Counted from the first letter of the stretch, positions 1 to 11,097 are shown. The stretch is DNA of 64,000 nt from Streptomyces sp. NRRL S-31 (GCF_000718775.1 NZ_JOCB01000001.1:154758-218757), one strand, 5' to 3'. Translations and numbers: made by a program. The notes: a model not told the origin generated them from the letters alone.

Positions 1-1462
1 CGCCCGGCGCGCGGCCGGCACCGGCCGGGGAGCCGGAGCCGGGGCCGGGCACCCGGTAGGGGGAGACGGCGAAGCCGGCCGTGCGGAGGGTCGCGGCGAC
101 CGTCCAGAAGGCACGGGGGCGGCCGGTGACGGGGCCGGCGTGCACCACCAGCCGGCCGTGCGCGGTCAGCGCCCGGCGGACCAGGCCGTAGAACTCCCGG
201 GAGTACAGCTTGGTGCCGTCGGCGGTGCCGGGGCCCGGGAGGTCGGAGACCACCACGTCGTACGCCGGTGCGCGCACCGTCCGCAGCCAGGCGAGCGCGT
301 CGGCGGTGGCGACGCGCACCCGCGGGTCGGCGAAGGCGTGGCCGTTGGCGGCGGACAGTCCCGGGTCGCGGCGGGCCAGCCGGACCAGGCCCGGGTCGCG
401 TTCGACGACGTCGACCCGGCGCACCCCGCGGTGGCGCAGCACCTCCCGGACGGCGAGCCCGTCGCCGCCGCCGAGGACCAGGACGCGCGGGTGCGGACCG
501 GCCAGGGCCGGGGCGACCAGCGCCTCCGGGTAGCGGCGTCCGTCCGGGCCGCCGACACGGAGGCGGCCGTCGAGGAAGAGGCCGAGGGGCCGCCCGTGGG
601 TGCCCCCGGCCAGGACGACCTCCTGGACGCCGGTCCGCACGGCCACCCGGACGTCGTCGCCGTACACGGCGTGCCGGGCGGCCCGTTCGAAGTCGTCGGC
701 GAGGGCGGCGGCGGAGCCGAGGACACCGAGGACGGCGAGAGTGGTGAGCAGGAGCGTCCAGCGGGCGCGGCGGGTGAGGTCGCGGCGGAAGAGGCCGAGG
801 ACCAGGGCGCCGCCCGCGACGACGTTGACCGTGCCGGTCAGCAGCGCCCCGGTCAGCTGGCCCAGGAACGGCAGCAGGAGGAAGGGGAAGGCGAGGCCGC
901 CGACCAGGGCGCCCACGTAGTCCGCGGCGAACAGGTCGGCCACCGCGCCGCCGGCGTCCTGCCGCCGGATGCGCTGGATCAGCTCCATCAGCAGCGGCAC
1001 CTCGGCGCCGATGAGCAGGCCGATGGCGAGGGCGAAGGTGACCAGGAGACAGCGGGGACCGTAGGCCCACGCGCCGCCCCAGCCGGCGGTCCAGGCGAAC
1101 ACGGCGTACAGCACCATGGCGCTGCATCCGCCGGTCAGCGCGAGGGCCGACTCGACCGCGCCGAAGCCGGTCGCCGCACGCCGGCGCAGCCGCTTGGCCC
1201 CGAGGGAGCCGATGCCCATGGCGAACACCATCACGGACAGCACCACGGACGCCTGGGTGACCGGGTCGCCGATCAAGTAGGAGGCGAACGCGACGAGTTC
1301 GAGTTCGTACACGAGTCCGCAGGCCGCGCAGACGAAGCCGCACACGAGGACCAGGAACCGCCCGGTGCCGGGCCGGACGGGCAGCCGTGCGGGGCCGGTA
1401 CGGGCGGAGCCGGTCCGGACGGGCGGGGCACCCGGGGGCGCGGGGGCGTACGGTTCGATCAC
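1..1462 (-). CDS. Membrane spermidine-synthase-like protein (partial, 3' end outside window)
   Basis: Translating the minus strand from a GTG at 1462 gives about 487 residues with no stop before the window edge. An in-frame TAA lies just upstream of that GTG, so it is the first possible start. Residues about 35-250 form a series of hydrophobic membrane segments. The rest is a class I methyltransferase-fold aminopropyltransferase domain, with the nucleotide-binding motif [11 protein letters not shown] near residue 330, an acidic VERD strand and a DLPGP motif near residue 407 where spermidine synthases carry a catalytic Asp. Membrane-fused spermidine synthase homologues are common in actinobacteria. 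Their true substrate is often unknown, so polyamine synthesis is an inference. No clear ribosome binding site precedes the GTG. Confidence 0.8.
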   Translation of the reverse strand, partial: MIEPYAPAPPGAPPVRTGSARTGPARLPVRPGTGRFLVLVCGFVCAACGLVYELELVAFASYLIGDPVTQASVVLSVMVFAMGIGSLGAKRLRRRAATGFGAVESALALTGGCSAMVLYAVFAWTAGWGGAWAYGPRCLLVTFALAIGLLIGAEVPLLMELIQRIRRQDAGGAVADLFAADYVGALVGGLAFPFLLLPFLGQLTGALLTGTVNVVAGGALVLGLFRRDLTRRARWTLLLTTLAVLGVLGSAAALADDFERAARHAVYGDDVRVAVRTGVQEVVLAGGTHGRPLGLFLDGRLRVGGPDGRRYPEALVAPALAGPHPRVLVLGGGDGLAVREVLRHRGVRRVDVVERDPGLVRLARRDPGLSAANGHAFADPRVRVATADALAWLRTVRAPAYDVVVSDLPGPGTADGTKLYSREFYGLVRRALTAHGRLVVHAGPVTGRPRAFWTVAATLRTAGFAVSPYRVPGPGSGSPAGAGRAPG

Positions 1463-1541
1463 GTTGCGACGTTACGTCACCGACGCGCCACGCTTCGTCA
1501 CCCACACGCGTGGATCCGGGGGCGCTCGGCGCACGACGGGT

Positions 1542-2084
1542 TTATGTCGCCGCCGAGTGTCCGGTCCGCCGCGCCGCCCGGCTCCGCGCCCCGACCCGGG
1601 TCCAGGTGGCCACCAGCTGCCCGTCCTGCGGGTAGGCGTGCCAGGTGCGCCAGTGCACCTGGCCCTCCCCCTGCTGGGCGAGCATCGCGGTGAAGGCGTG
1701 CGGGCTGCCGGGGAAGACGCCGGCGAGGCCGTGCGGATGGTCGGAGACGAGGGCCAGCAGCTCCTGGGCGCGGCCCGCGAACGAGCCGGGGGTGAGCACC
1801 TCGACCCGGGCGGCGAACTCGTACTCCCAGTCGTCGATCCGCTTGGCGACGCCCAGCGGCAGCGGGGTGCTGGAGCCGGGGATGCACGCGACCGTCTCCG
1901 AGCAGATGCCCCGCCGCTCGTCGAGGAGCACTTGGTGGGACGCGCCGAGCAGCCTCAACTGGAGTTTGGCGCCGGTCAGTTCGAGGTCGAGGCTGGCCAG
2001 GGCGGGCAGCGGTTCGCGGCCCAGGGCCCAGGCGAGGTCGGCAGCGCGCGTATCGGTGTAGGTGGTGTTCAGGGTCGTGAGCAT
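1542..2084 (-). CDS. DUF2617 family protein
   Basis: This 180-residue protein resembles the actinobacterial DUF2617 family over its whole length. It is cytosolic, with no signal peptide or membrane segment. The start ATG at 2084 has a GGAG about 8 bases upstream. The family has no established function. It lies upstream of the spermidine-synthase-like gene on the same strand with about 80 bases between them, so the two may be co-transcribed. The C-terminal tail is basic. Confidence 0.7.
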   Translation of the reverse strand: MLTTLNTTYTDTRAADLAWALGREPLPALASLDLELTGAKLQLRLLGASHQVLLDERRGICSETVACIPGSSTPLPLGVAKRIDDWEYEFAARVEVLTPGSFAGRAQELLALVSDHPHGLAGVFPGSPHAFTAMLAQQGEGQVHWRTWHAYPQDGQLVATWTRVGARSRAARRTGHSAAT

Positions 2085-2390
2085 GGATCGGCTCCGCTAA
2101 CACGCAAGGAGGGGGAGATCGACGACGTCGGCCCGGCCGGCCCGGCCTGAGTGGCGAGTCGGGGGGCGTCCGAGGGGCTGCGTCGGCGTTCTAGAGAGAA
2201 CCACGAACAGGGGCGCCGTCACAGCGTTTTTACCCAAGTTCATAGGGGTTTCCATCCCCTAGGGGGCTCCTCAGCTCAACTGTTCAACCATGGCGTACGC
2301 CGGGCGCGGGTCCGGATACGCCGAGCGCCCGCCGGAGGTGCCGCCCGGCGGGCGCTCGATCGGGTGCGGAACCCACGCTCGATTCCCGTG
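2085..2390. other. Intergenic region, no gene seen
   Basis: This 306-base stretch separates the DUF2617 start from the end of the Gly/His/Cys-rich gene. The only structure I see is a short inverted repeat, TAGGGG (2243-2248) and CCCCTA (2256-2261), in a slightly AT-richer patch that could be a promoter or processing element. No credible reading frame is present. Confidence 0.4.
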
Positions 2391-2753
2391 TCAGTTGCCC
2401 CCGCCGCATCCGCCCCCGCCGCCGCACGACGAACCCCCGCCACAGGACGACCCCCCGCCGCAGGAGGAGCTTCCGCCGCAGGAGTGACCCCCGCCGCAGG
2501 AGTGGCCTCCGTGATGCCCGCCGTGGTGGCCTCCGTGGTGCCCGCCCCCCGACGAACCGGAGTCGCCGCCACCGGCCCACCAGCTGCTCGATCCCGCCGA
2601 TCCCGCCGAGGACGCCGACGACGCCGACCAGCGCCGCGCCCGGCTCCGTCCGCCGCCCTTGCCGAGCGACACCCGGTTCCGCCGGTTCCGGCGGGCCTGG
2701 GCCGCCGTGACCAGAACCACCGCGATCATCGCCAGGATGATGCCCTCGATCAT
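2391..2753 (-). CDS. Small membrane protein with Gly/His/Cys-rich repeat tail
   Basis: The protein is 120 residues. ATG 2753 is chosen because AAGGAGGG lies about 7 bases upstream. Residues 1-17 form one hydrophobic segment, followed by a basic stretch and a serine-rich linker. The last about 50 residues are low complexity: GGHH repeats (HHGGHHGGHHGGH) and then serine/glycine repeats of the form SSCGGG with about nine cysteines. Such a tail could bind metal, but nothing in the sequence proves it. Proteins with a similar membrane anchor and Cys/Gly tail occur in Streptomyces as hypotheticals. Transcription diverges from the downstream aminotransferase. Confidence 0.65.
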   Translation of the reverse strand: MIEGIILAMIAVVLVTAAQARRNRRNRVSLGKGGGRSRARRWSASSASSAGSAGSSSWWAGGGDSGSSGGGHHGGHHGGHHGGHSCGGGHSCGGSSSCGGGSSCGGGSSCGGGGGCGGGN

Positions 2754-2895
2754 GGCGTCACCCTCCTTCCGTCTCCCCCGAAGCGGCCCCCCGTGGGCGC
2801 CTCGCCGTGTCACCGCTCACGCGCGGTGCCGGGGGGATGCCCGGCCGCCGCGGCGGGCAAAGCGGAGTTGAGGAACTCCAGAGCTTGAGCGCAGG

Positions 2896-4080
2896 ATGAC
2901 CGGCATGACCTCCAGCGCACGTCCTCACCTCAACCGCCGGCTCGCCGAGTTCGGGACGACGATCTTCGCCGAGATGTCGGCGCTCGCCGTGGCGACCGGG
3001 TCGATCAACCTGGGGCAGGGCTTCCCCGACACCGACGGCCCCGAGGAGATCCGGGAGGCCGCCGTCCGGGCGCTGCGCGACGGGCGCGGCAACCAGTACC
3101 CGCCGGGCCCCGGCGTCCCGGAACTGCGCACCGCGGTCGCCGCGCACCAGGAGCGCCACTACGGCCTGTCCTACGACCCCGACACCGAGGTGCTGGTCAC
3201 GGCGGGCGCGACGGAGGCGATCGCGGCGGCGCTGCTGGCACTGGTCGAGCCGGGGGACGAGGTGGTGGCGCTGGAGCCGTACTACGACTCGTACGCGGCG
3301 AGCATCGCGATGGCGGGCGGGCGCCGGGTGCCGGTGACCCTGCGGCCGCACGAGGGCGGCTTCCGCCTGGACCTGGACGAGCTGCGCGCCGCCGTCACCG
3401 ACCGCACCCGGCTGCTGCTGGTCAACACCCCGCACAACCCCACCGGCACGGTCCTCGACCGCGCGGAGCTGGCCGCGATCGCCGCGCTGGCGGTGGAGCG
3501 GGACCTGCTGGTGGTGACCGACGAGGTGTACGAGCACCTGGTCTTCGACGGCGCCCGGCACCTGCCGCTCGCCACCTTCCCGGGGATGCGCGAGCGCACG
3601 GTGAGCATCGGCTCGGCGGGGAAGACCTTCTCCTTCACGGGCTGGAAGGTCGGCTGGGTGACCGGGACGCCGGAGCTGGTCGGCGCGGTGCGCTCGGTGA
3701 AGCAGTTCCTGACGTACGTCGCCTCGGGGCCCTTCCAGTACGCGGTCGCCGAGGCGCTCGCCCTGCCCGACTCCTACTTCGAGGAGTTCCGCCGGGGCAT
3801 GCTCGCCCGCCGGGACATCCTCGCGGAGGGGCTCACGGCGGCGGGCTTCGAGGTGTTCCGGCCGGCCGGCACGTACTTCATCACGACCGACATCCGTCCC
3901 CTCGGCGAGACGGACGGTCTCGCCTTCTGCCGCGCCCTGCCCGAGCGGGCGGGCGTGGTCGCCGTCCCGAACTCCGTCTTCTACGACGACCGCGAGGCGG
4001 GGGCGCCGTTCGTGCGGTTCGCCTTCTGCAAGCGGCAGGAGGTGCTGCGGGAGGCGGCGGACCGGCTGCGGGGCATGTGA
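2896..4080 (+). CDS. Class I/II PLP-dependent aminotransferase
   Basis: The 394-residue protein has the fold-type I aminotransferase layout: NTPHNPTG near residue 175, the cofactor Asp in TDEVYEHL near 208, and the Schiff-base lysine in SAGKTFSFTGWK near 242. The N-terminal motif INLGQGFPD is typical of the subgroup that includes methionine, glutamine and kynurenine aminotransferases. The exact amino-acid substrate cannot be read from sequence. Two Met codons compete: ATG 2896, and ATG 2905, which has AGGAT at a better spacing. The true start may therefore be three residues later. A terminator follows. Confidence 0.88.
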   Translation: MTGMTSSARPHLNRRLAEFGTTIFAEMSALAVATGSINLGQGFPDTDGPEEIREAAVRALRDGRGNQYPPGPGVPELRTAVAAHQERHYGLSYDPDTEVLVTAGATEAIAAALLALVEPGDEVVALEPYYDSYAASIAMAGGRRVPVTLRPHEGGFRLDLDELRAAVTDRTRLLLVNTPHNPTGTVLDRAELAAIAALAVERDLLVVTDEVYEHLVFDGARHLPLATFPGMRERTVSIGSAGKTFSFTGWKVGWVTGTPELVGAVRSVKQFLTYVASGPFQYAVAEALALPDSYFEEFRRGMLARRDILAEGLTAAGFEVFRPAGTYFITTDIRPLGETDGLAFCRALPERAGVVAVPNSVFYDDREAGAPFVRFAFCKRQEVLREAADRLRGM

Positions 4081-4086
4081 GGCCCC

Positions 4087-4111
4087 GGTCCGGGGGCACC
4101 GCCCCCGGACC
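4087..4111. terminator. Convergent terminator hairpin
   Basis: Perfect 11-bp arms GGTCCGGGGGC (4087-4097) and GCCCCCGGACC (4101-4111) enclose a 3-base loop. They lie between the convergent aminotransferase and YbjN genes. There is no T-run, as is usual in Streptomyces. Confidence 0.65.
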
Positions 4112-4125
4112 CGGACGCCGCGCGC

Positions 4126-4656
4126 CTACTCGCCGTCGTCCTCGGGCTTCTCCGTGCCGTCGACCTCCTGCTCCAGGCCGAGCAGCTCCACCAGCCACTT
4201 GTCGAACTCGATCGCGGCCCGCACCCAGCTGACCGTGGAGGAGACGAAGTGGTTGATGTCGACGCCCGTGCCGATCAGCATCTGGGCCTCGCCGATCAGG
4301 CGGACGGTGCCGTCGTCGTGGGTGTGGGTGTACACCTTCGGCCACAGCGTGCGGCGGTTCCAGTCGTCGATGGCCTCCAGGAGCTGGGGCTTCTCCTCGA
4401 TCTGGTGGGGGCGGTCGAAGAAGGTACGGACCGAGAAGATCTGCTGTTCGTCCTCACCCCGGAACATGAAGTAGGTGCGGAACTGCTCCCACGGCGCGGC
4501 GAGGTCACCCTCCTCGTCGACGACGTACTTCAGTTCCATCTGGTCGAGAAGCTGCTTCACCAGGTCCTGATCCGGGAGGACGGGGCCCGCCGGTCCCTGG
4601 GGCTGCGGTTCGGGCTGGCCCCCGAAGTTCGGAATCGAGGACGGGTCGATGCTCAC
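4126..4656 (-). CDS. YbjN domain-containing protein
   Basis: The 176-residue protein starts at GTG 4656, which has GAAGGG about 9 bases upstream. The longer open frame to 4749 has no better site. The core (residues about 45-165) matches the YbjN family, a type III secretion chaperone-like fold, with the characteristic run from YVVDEEGD through IGEAQML to the C-terminal helix around FDKWLVELLG. Actinobacterial members are cytosolic and uncharacterised. The N-terminus is a proline/glutamine linker and the C-terminus is acidic. It converges on the aminotransferase gene. Confidence 0.75.
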   Translation of the reverse strand: MSIDPSSIPNFGGQPEPQPQGPAGPVLPDQDLVKQLLDQMELKYVVDEEGDLAAPWEQFRTYFMFRGEDEQQIFSVRTFFDRPHQIEEKPQLLEAIDDWNRRTLWPKVYTHTHDDGTVRLIGEAQMLIGTGVDINHFVSSTVSWVRAAIEFDKWLVELLGLEQEVDGTEKPEDDGE

Positions 4657-4933
4657 CGTGTTTTTCCCTTCATGCGGATGCCGCCATCCTCCCCCATGCG
4701 GGGAGGGGGGTGGCAACCCCCGACCCGCCGCTCGGCCCCGAGCCGGCACCCGTTCCGGCGACCGGGTGCGGTGCCCGCCGGTCCGCGCCCCGGGCCGGAG
4801 CTGCTTCGTGCGGCTTCGCGCTGCTTCGTTCGGCTTGGTGCGGCTTGGTGCGGATCAGCCCGGTCCGCGCCGCGTCGTCGGACCACCCGCCCCCGCCGCA
4901 CGCCCTCGGGGCGCCGGCGGGGGCGGCCGGGGA
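4657..4933. repeat. Noncoding spacer with simple CGGCTT/GCTTCG repeats
   Basis: Between clpB and the YbjN gene, bases about 4800-4853 consist of degenerate tandem words such as GCTGCTTCGTGCGGCTTCG and GGCTTGGTGC (two adjacent exact copies). No coding signal is apparent. This looks like slippage-prone spacer DNA. Confidence 0.45.
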
Positions 4934-7531
<2,598 letters not shown>

Positions 7532-7589
7532 GGTGTCCGTTCTCCTCCTCGTCGACCTCGCGACTGCTGACTTAGTCAGCGTACACAAA

Positions 7590-7610
7590 GTTGAGTCTAT
7601 TCCACTCAAG
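7590..7610. promoter_or_regulatory. HAIR operator (HspR-associated inverted repeat)
   Basis: TTGAGT (7591-7596), a 7-base spacer and ACTCAA (7604-7609) match the HspR consensus CTTGAGT-N7-ACTCAAG at all but the first base. It lies about 60 bases upstream of the clpB start and about 48 bases upstream of the divergent PPOX gene, so it could control both. Confidence 0.9.
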
Positions 7611-7657
7611 GTGTCGTCACGGTTTCCCGGGGAGCACTTCGGGGCTAGGTTGCGCGC

Positions 7658-8071
7658 ATGACGAGGCACTCCGTGGATCCGGCTTCCCCCGACGAGCCGT
7701 ACCTCGCCTTCTGGCGCGAGCGGCATCTGTGCACACTGACGACCCTGCGCCCGGACGGCAGCCCGCACGTGGTGCCGGTGGGGGTCACGTACGACGCCGG
7801 CGCCCGGCTGGCCCGCGTCATCACCAGCGGCACGAGCGCGAAGGCCCGGCACGTGCGCGCGGCCGGGCCCGAGGGCGCCCGGGTCGCGGTCTGCCAGGTG
7901 GACGGCCGGCGCTGGGCCACGCTGGAGGGACGGGCGCGGGTGCGCGCCGAACCGGAGCGGGTGGCGGAGGCGGAGCGGCGCTACGCCGAGCGCTACGAAC
8001 GGGCGCCCCGCCTGAATCCGGCCCGTGTGGTGATCGAGATCGAGGTCGACCGGGCCCTGGGGCACGGGTGA
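7658..8071 (+). CDS. PPOX-class, probably F420-dependent, flavin/deazaflavin-binding protein
   Basis: The 137-residue protein has the split-barrel PPOX fold: an N-terminal [19 protein letters not shown] strand pair followed by a KARHVRAAG segment typical of actinobacterial F420-dependent family members. The reaction and substrate are not predictable. It is transcribed divergently from clpB across a 126-base region that contains the HAIR operator, so heat or HspR control is plausible but not shown. The ribosome binding site is weak. The ATG at 7658 is the first in frame. Confidence 0.75.
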   Translation: MTRHSVDPASPDEPYLAFWRERHLCTLTTLRPDGSPHVVPVGVTYDAGARLARVITSGTSAKARHVRAAGPEGARVAVCQVDGRRWATLEGRARVRAEPERVAEAERRYAERYERAPRLNPARVVIEIEVDRALGHG

Positions 8072-8126
8072 ACAGTTTCAGCCACCGTGGAAGCGCGCCC
8101 ATACCGGGAAATGTCCCCGTAAAACG

Positions 8127-8167
8127 GCAGCGGCGTCACCGTGTTCAGGTCACGGTGACGCCGCTGC
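8127..8167. terminator. Strong bidirectional terminator
   Basis: Perfect 17-bp arms GCAGCGGCGTCACCGTG (8127-8143) and CACGGTGACGCCGCTGC (8151-8167) flank a 7-base loop. The minus-strand transcript is followed by GTTTT, giving an intrinsic terminator for the Rieske-like operon. The hairpin also serves the PPOX gene. Confidence 0.85.
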
Positions 8168-8210
8168 GGGGGGAAGCACCTGAGCGATCTGTTACGACGG
8201 GGGAATCGCG

Positions 8211-8546
8211 TCAGGCACTGCGGGGGGTGGCCGAGATGGTCCTCAGGTCGGACTCCTCCGGCTCGGAGAGCCGGTGGTCCCGCTGGTCCAGGTTCACAAA
8301 GATCATTCCGTACCGGATGGCACAGCGCACCGGCTGCGGCGCGCCACGCGGCTTGCGCAGGCACCGGTACGCCCGTAGGTCGCCGTCCTCGTCCCGCGTC
8401 ACGACGACCGGCTCGCCGAACACCGTCACCATCAACGAGTCACCACTGTGGGGGATGGCGGTGACCAGGTCGATGAAGTGCCAGCCGGAGCGGTAGGCGG
8501 TGGCCATCTCACGACGGAAGGAGCGGTCGTCGGGTGGAGTGGTCAC
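8211..8546 (-). CDS. Small Rieske-like protein lacking canonical iron-sulfur ligands
   Basis: The protein is 111 residues, with GTG 8546 as start and a GGAG 5 bases upstream. It reads like the N-terminal Rieske part of ring-hydroxylating oxygenases: a GWHFIDLVTAIPHSGDSL segment, then EPVVVTRDEDGDLRAYRCL and GMIFVNLDQ. The usual C-x-H and C-x2-H cluster ligands are not seen. The equivalent region reads RCLRKPRG and PVRCAIRYG, leaving two Cys and no His. It may therefore not bind a Rieske cluster, or may bind one differently. It overlaps or abuts the secreted-peptide gene (the upstream stop is 1 base before this GTG), so the two are translationally coupled. Confidence 0.55.
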   Translation of the reverse strand: MTTPPDDRSFRREMATAYRSGWHFIDLVTAIPHSGDSLMVTVFGEPVVVTRDEDGDLRAYRCLRKPRGAPQPVRCAIRYGMIFVNLDQRDHRLSEPEESDLRTISATPRSA

Positions 8547-8547
8547 G

Positions 8548-8733
8548 TCAGCTCCACACGGTGTCGGTCGTGTGCATGGACGTGCTGTCCTCGCCCTTGA
8601 CCGGAGCCGTGACGGACCAGACGGTGTCCGCCCGGACGTCGCGCTTCTCGCCAGAGAGGCCACTCAGCGATCCGAAGGCCACAACGGCGGAGAAGGCGGC
8701 GACAAGCACCGAGCGAAGCATTCTCTTACGCAT
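8548..8733 (-). CDS. Small secreted peptide with repeated DTVWS motif
   Basis: A 61-residue peptide starting at ATG 8733, with GAGGACGAAG upstream (a GTG at 8751 is an alternative). It has a basic start MRKRMLR, a hydrophobic core of about 15 residues and a small-residue region, consistent with a signal peptide. The mature part contains ADTVWS and ends in TDTVWS, so the pentapeptide DTVWS occurs twice, 21 residues apart, the second time at the extreme C-terminus. I do not recognise the family. It is the first gene of a two-gene unit with the Rieske-like protein and diverges from a LuxR regulator, a layout that suggests a signal or modified peptide. Confidence 0.6.
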   Translation of the reverse strand: MRKRMLRSVLVAAFSAVVAFGSLSGLSGEKRDVRADTVWSVTAPVKGEDSTSMHTTDTVWS

Positions 8734-8826
8734 AGTCGGCTTCGTCCTCACTTGAAGGTCCCCTCTTCCCCCGTCGGATAAGACGATGGCTCATTCGGAC
8801 ACGTCATGACCACACAATCAGTGCAT

Positions 8827-8843
8827 CATGTTCCTGCATGTTC
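8827..8843. promoter_or_regulatory. Direct repeat CATGTTC x2 in the peptide/LuxR divergent region
   Basis: CATGTTC occurs at 8827-8833 and 8837-8843, exactly 10 bases apart (one helical turn), just upstream of the LuxR gene and about 95 bases upstream of the peptide gene. The spacing suggests a protein-binding site. No consensus is known to me. Confidence 0.3.
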
Positions 8844-8867
8844 AGGACCCTGGGGGGTGGAGATTTG

Positions 8868-9848
8868 GTGACGAATCAGGCTATTGACGGACATCCCCAT
8901 GCGTTGACGGAGCTGTGCCCCGAGGGGAGCCGCCTCTACGCGAGCGCGCTGCGGACGGGACGTGTCTCCCGCGCGGACGTGGAGGCCGCTCCGTGCCTGA
9001 TGGAGTTCGCCCTGCTCCACCCCGACCCCGACGACGCGAACTGGCTGCGGCCCGTGCCGCCCTCGGTCGCCCTCTCCCAGCGGCTCAACCCCCTGGAACG
9101 CGAGATCGGCGAGCGCCGCCGGCTGTCCACCGAACTCGCGGCGGCCTTCGAGCCGTTCATGAACCTCAGCACCCAGGCGACGGCGACCACCCACTCCATC
9201 ACCGTGCTGGAGGGCCTGGACCGGATCAACACCGCCCTCGACCTGGCCACGGCCCAGTGCCGGACCGAGGTGCTCACGGTCCAGCCGAGCGCCCGCCACC
9301 CGGAGCGCCGGCTCGTGGAGGGGCTGGAGCGGGACAAGCCGCTGATCGAACGCGGTGTGCGCATCCGCACCCTCTACCAGCACACGGCCCGCTACAGCCC
9401 CGAGCGGCTCGCCTACGTCAACCAGTTCGTCGACGGCAAGGCGGAGTACCGCACCATCGACGAGCTGGTCGAGCGCCTCATCATCTGCGACGAGACCGTG
9501 GCCTTCATACCCGTCCGCGACGACCGGCAGGTCGCGCTGGAACTCCGGCACCCGGGACTCGTCCGCTATCTGATCAAGGTCTTCGAGTTCATGTGGGACC
9601 GCGCGGTCCCGCTGAGCGCCGGCGCCCCCTACGAGACCGCCCCCGACGGCATCACCGAGATCCAGCACTCCATCGCCAAGCTGCTGGTCGAGGGGCATGT
9701 GGACGAGGCCATCGCCCGGCGCCTCGGCATGAACGTCCGCACCTGCCGCGCCCACATCGCCAAGCTGGCCACCGCCCTCGGCAGCGGCAGCCGCGCCCAG
9801 CTCGGCTACCTCATCGCGCAGTCCGGCATGCTGAACCGGGACCAGTGA
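8868..9848 (+). CDS. LuxR-type transcriptional regulator with TrmB/PLD-like sensor region
   Basis: The 326-residue protein starts at GTG 8868, preceded by GGTGGAG. The upstream ATG at 8838 has no such site. Residues about 15-65 hold a conserved actinobacterial module (LCPEGSRLYASAL, PCLMEFALLHPDPDD). A middle region includes LTVQPSARHPER and IRTLYQHTARY, like the phospholipase-D-like part of TrmB-type regulators. A C-terminal LuxR HTH contains IARRLGMNVRTCRAHIAKL. It lacks a response-regulator receiver domain, so any ligand is unknown. It is divergent from the secreted peptide gene and convergent with a paralog. Confidence 0.8.
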   Translation: MTNQAIDGHPHALTELCPEGSRLYASALRTGRVSRADVEAAPCLMEFALLHPDPDDANWLRPVPPSVALSQRLNPLEREIGERRRLSTELAAAFEPFMNLSTQATATTHSITVLEGLDRINTALDLATAQCRTEVLTVQPSARHPERRLVEGLERDKPLIERGVRIRTLYQHTARYSPERLAYVNQFVDGKAEYRTIDELVERLIICDETVAFIPVRDDRQVALELRHPGLVRYLIKVFEFMWDRAVPLSAGAPYETAPDGITEIQHSIAKLLVEGHVDEAIARRLGMNVRTCRAHIAKLATALGSGSRAQLGYLIAQSGMLNRDQ

Positions 9849-9893
9849 GGTCACGGACGGCCCGGGGCCCGGCGCGGGCGCGGCCCGGTCACC

Positions 9894-10934
9894 TCACCGG
9901 GCGGGCGGGGGCTCCCCTTCGGGGCCGGTGCGGGCGGTGGCCGGCCGCTGCGGTCGGTGGCCGTCCAGCCCGACCTGGGCGATCCGGACGCCCAGCTGGG
10001 TACGGCTGGCCGCGCCCAGCGTCTCCGACAGGCGCGCGATGTGGGCCCGGCAGGTGCGGACGCTGATGCCCAGCCGCTCGGCGATCACCGCGTCCTGGTG
10101 GCCCTCGGCAAGCAGCGCGGCGATCGACTGCTCGCGGTGCGAGATGCCCTCGATCCCGGTGTCGGGCAGGGGCGCGGTGAGCGGGATCGCCAGCCGCCAC
10201 AGCCGCTCGAAGACCGTCACCAGGTAGCCGACGAGGGCCGGGTGGCGCAGCTCCAGGGCCATCGTGCGGTCGGCGTTGGCGGGGACGAAGGCCACCGTGC
10301 GGTCGAAGAGGATGAGCCGGTCGATGACCTCGTCCAGGGTGCGGGCCTCCACCGTGTCGCCCATCAGCTCCAGGTAGTTGAGCAGCCCCTGCCCGTGCCG
10401 GGCCACATGTGTGTAGAGGTCGCGCATCCGCACGCCCCGGCCGCGCAGGGCGAGGGCCCGGTGCAGGCCCTCGGTCAGCTCGGCCTCCCGCCGGATGCCG
10501 CCGGGCTGCACGGTGAGCACCTCCGTGGTGCACGCCTCGGTCGCCTCGTCCATCGCGGCCTGGATGCGGGAGAGCCCGTCCAGGACGCGGATGGCGCTGC
10601 CCTCGGCCGGTGCCGGGGCGTCCGTCCCCCCGCCGAGGCCCGCGTACCACTCGAACGCGGCCACCGCCGAGCCCACCCGCCGCTGGCTCGCGCTGACCTC
10701 GTCGTACACCCCGCGCAGCAGCCGGGTCATGACCTCCTGCGGAGAGGTCGGCACCAGCCAGTCCATGTCGTCGGGGTCGGGATGCAGCAGGGCCAGCTCC
10801 AGCAGGCAGGGCACGGGCCCGGCGTCCGTGCGCGGCACCCGTCCCCGGCGCACCGCGCGGGAGTACACCCGGTCCCCGGCCTCACACAGCCGGTCGGCAC
10901 CGTGAGGGTGCTCCTCCGCCCCGTGCCCGGCCAT
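9894..10934 (-). CDS. LuxR-type regulator, paralog of the neighbouring one
   Basis: The 346-residue protein starts at ATG 10934, preceded by GGTGGAA. It has the same architecture as the gene at 8868: PCLLELALLHPDPDD near residue 50, LTVQPGG and MRDLYTHVARHGQ in the middle, and an HTH with IAERLGISVRTCRAHIARL at about 280-300. A Pro/Arg-rich tail extends the C-terminus. The two regulator genes are convergent, 45 bases apart, which suggests an old inverted duplication. No dedicated target is visible beside it. Confidence 0.78.
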   Translation of the reverse strand: MAGHGAEEHPHGADRLCEAGDRVYSRAVRRGRVPRTDAGPVPCLLELALLHPDPDDMDWLVPTSPQEVMTRLLRGVYDEVSASQRRVGSAVAAFEWYAGLGGGTDAPAPAEGSAIRVLDGLSRIQAAMDEATEACTTEVLTVQPGGIRREAELTEGLHRALALRGRGVRMRDLYTHVARHGQGLLNYLELMGDTVEARTLDEVIDRLILFDRTVAFVPANADRTMALELRHPALVGYLVTVFERLWRLAIPLTAPLPDTGIEGISHREQSIAALLAEGHQDAVIAERLGISVRTCRAHIARLSETLGAASRTQLGVRIAQVGLDGHRPQRPATARTGPEGEPPPAR

Positions 10935-11097
10935 CGCCCATTCCACCCCCGGTGTGCTGCCTCTTCCGCGACGCAACTATGCGCGGCGCCGACCGGGTCC
11001 GCAACACGGCTCCCTCCGCACGGGACACCGGAAAGTACCGCTCTGCCCGGGTATGACAGGTCTCCGCGGCGGGCGCCCCGTCGGCCGCTCCAGCCGG

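Noticed and set aside
140..1693. 517-codon plus-strand open frame opposite the spermidine-synthase-like gene
   Set aside because: Its product is low-complexity Gly/Asp/Arg-rich and the opposite strand has recognisable family motifs; it is a high-GC shadow.
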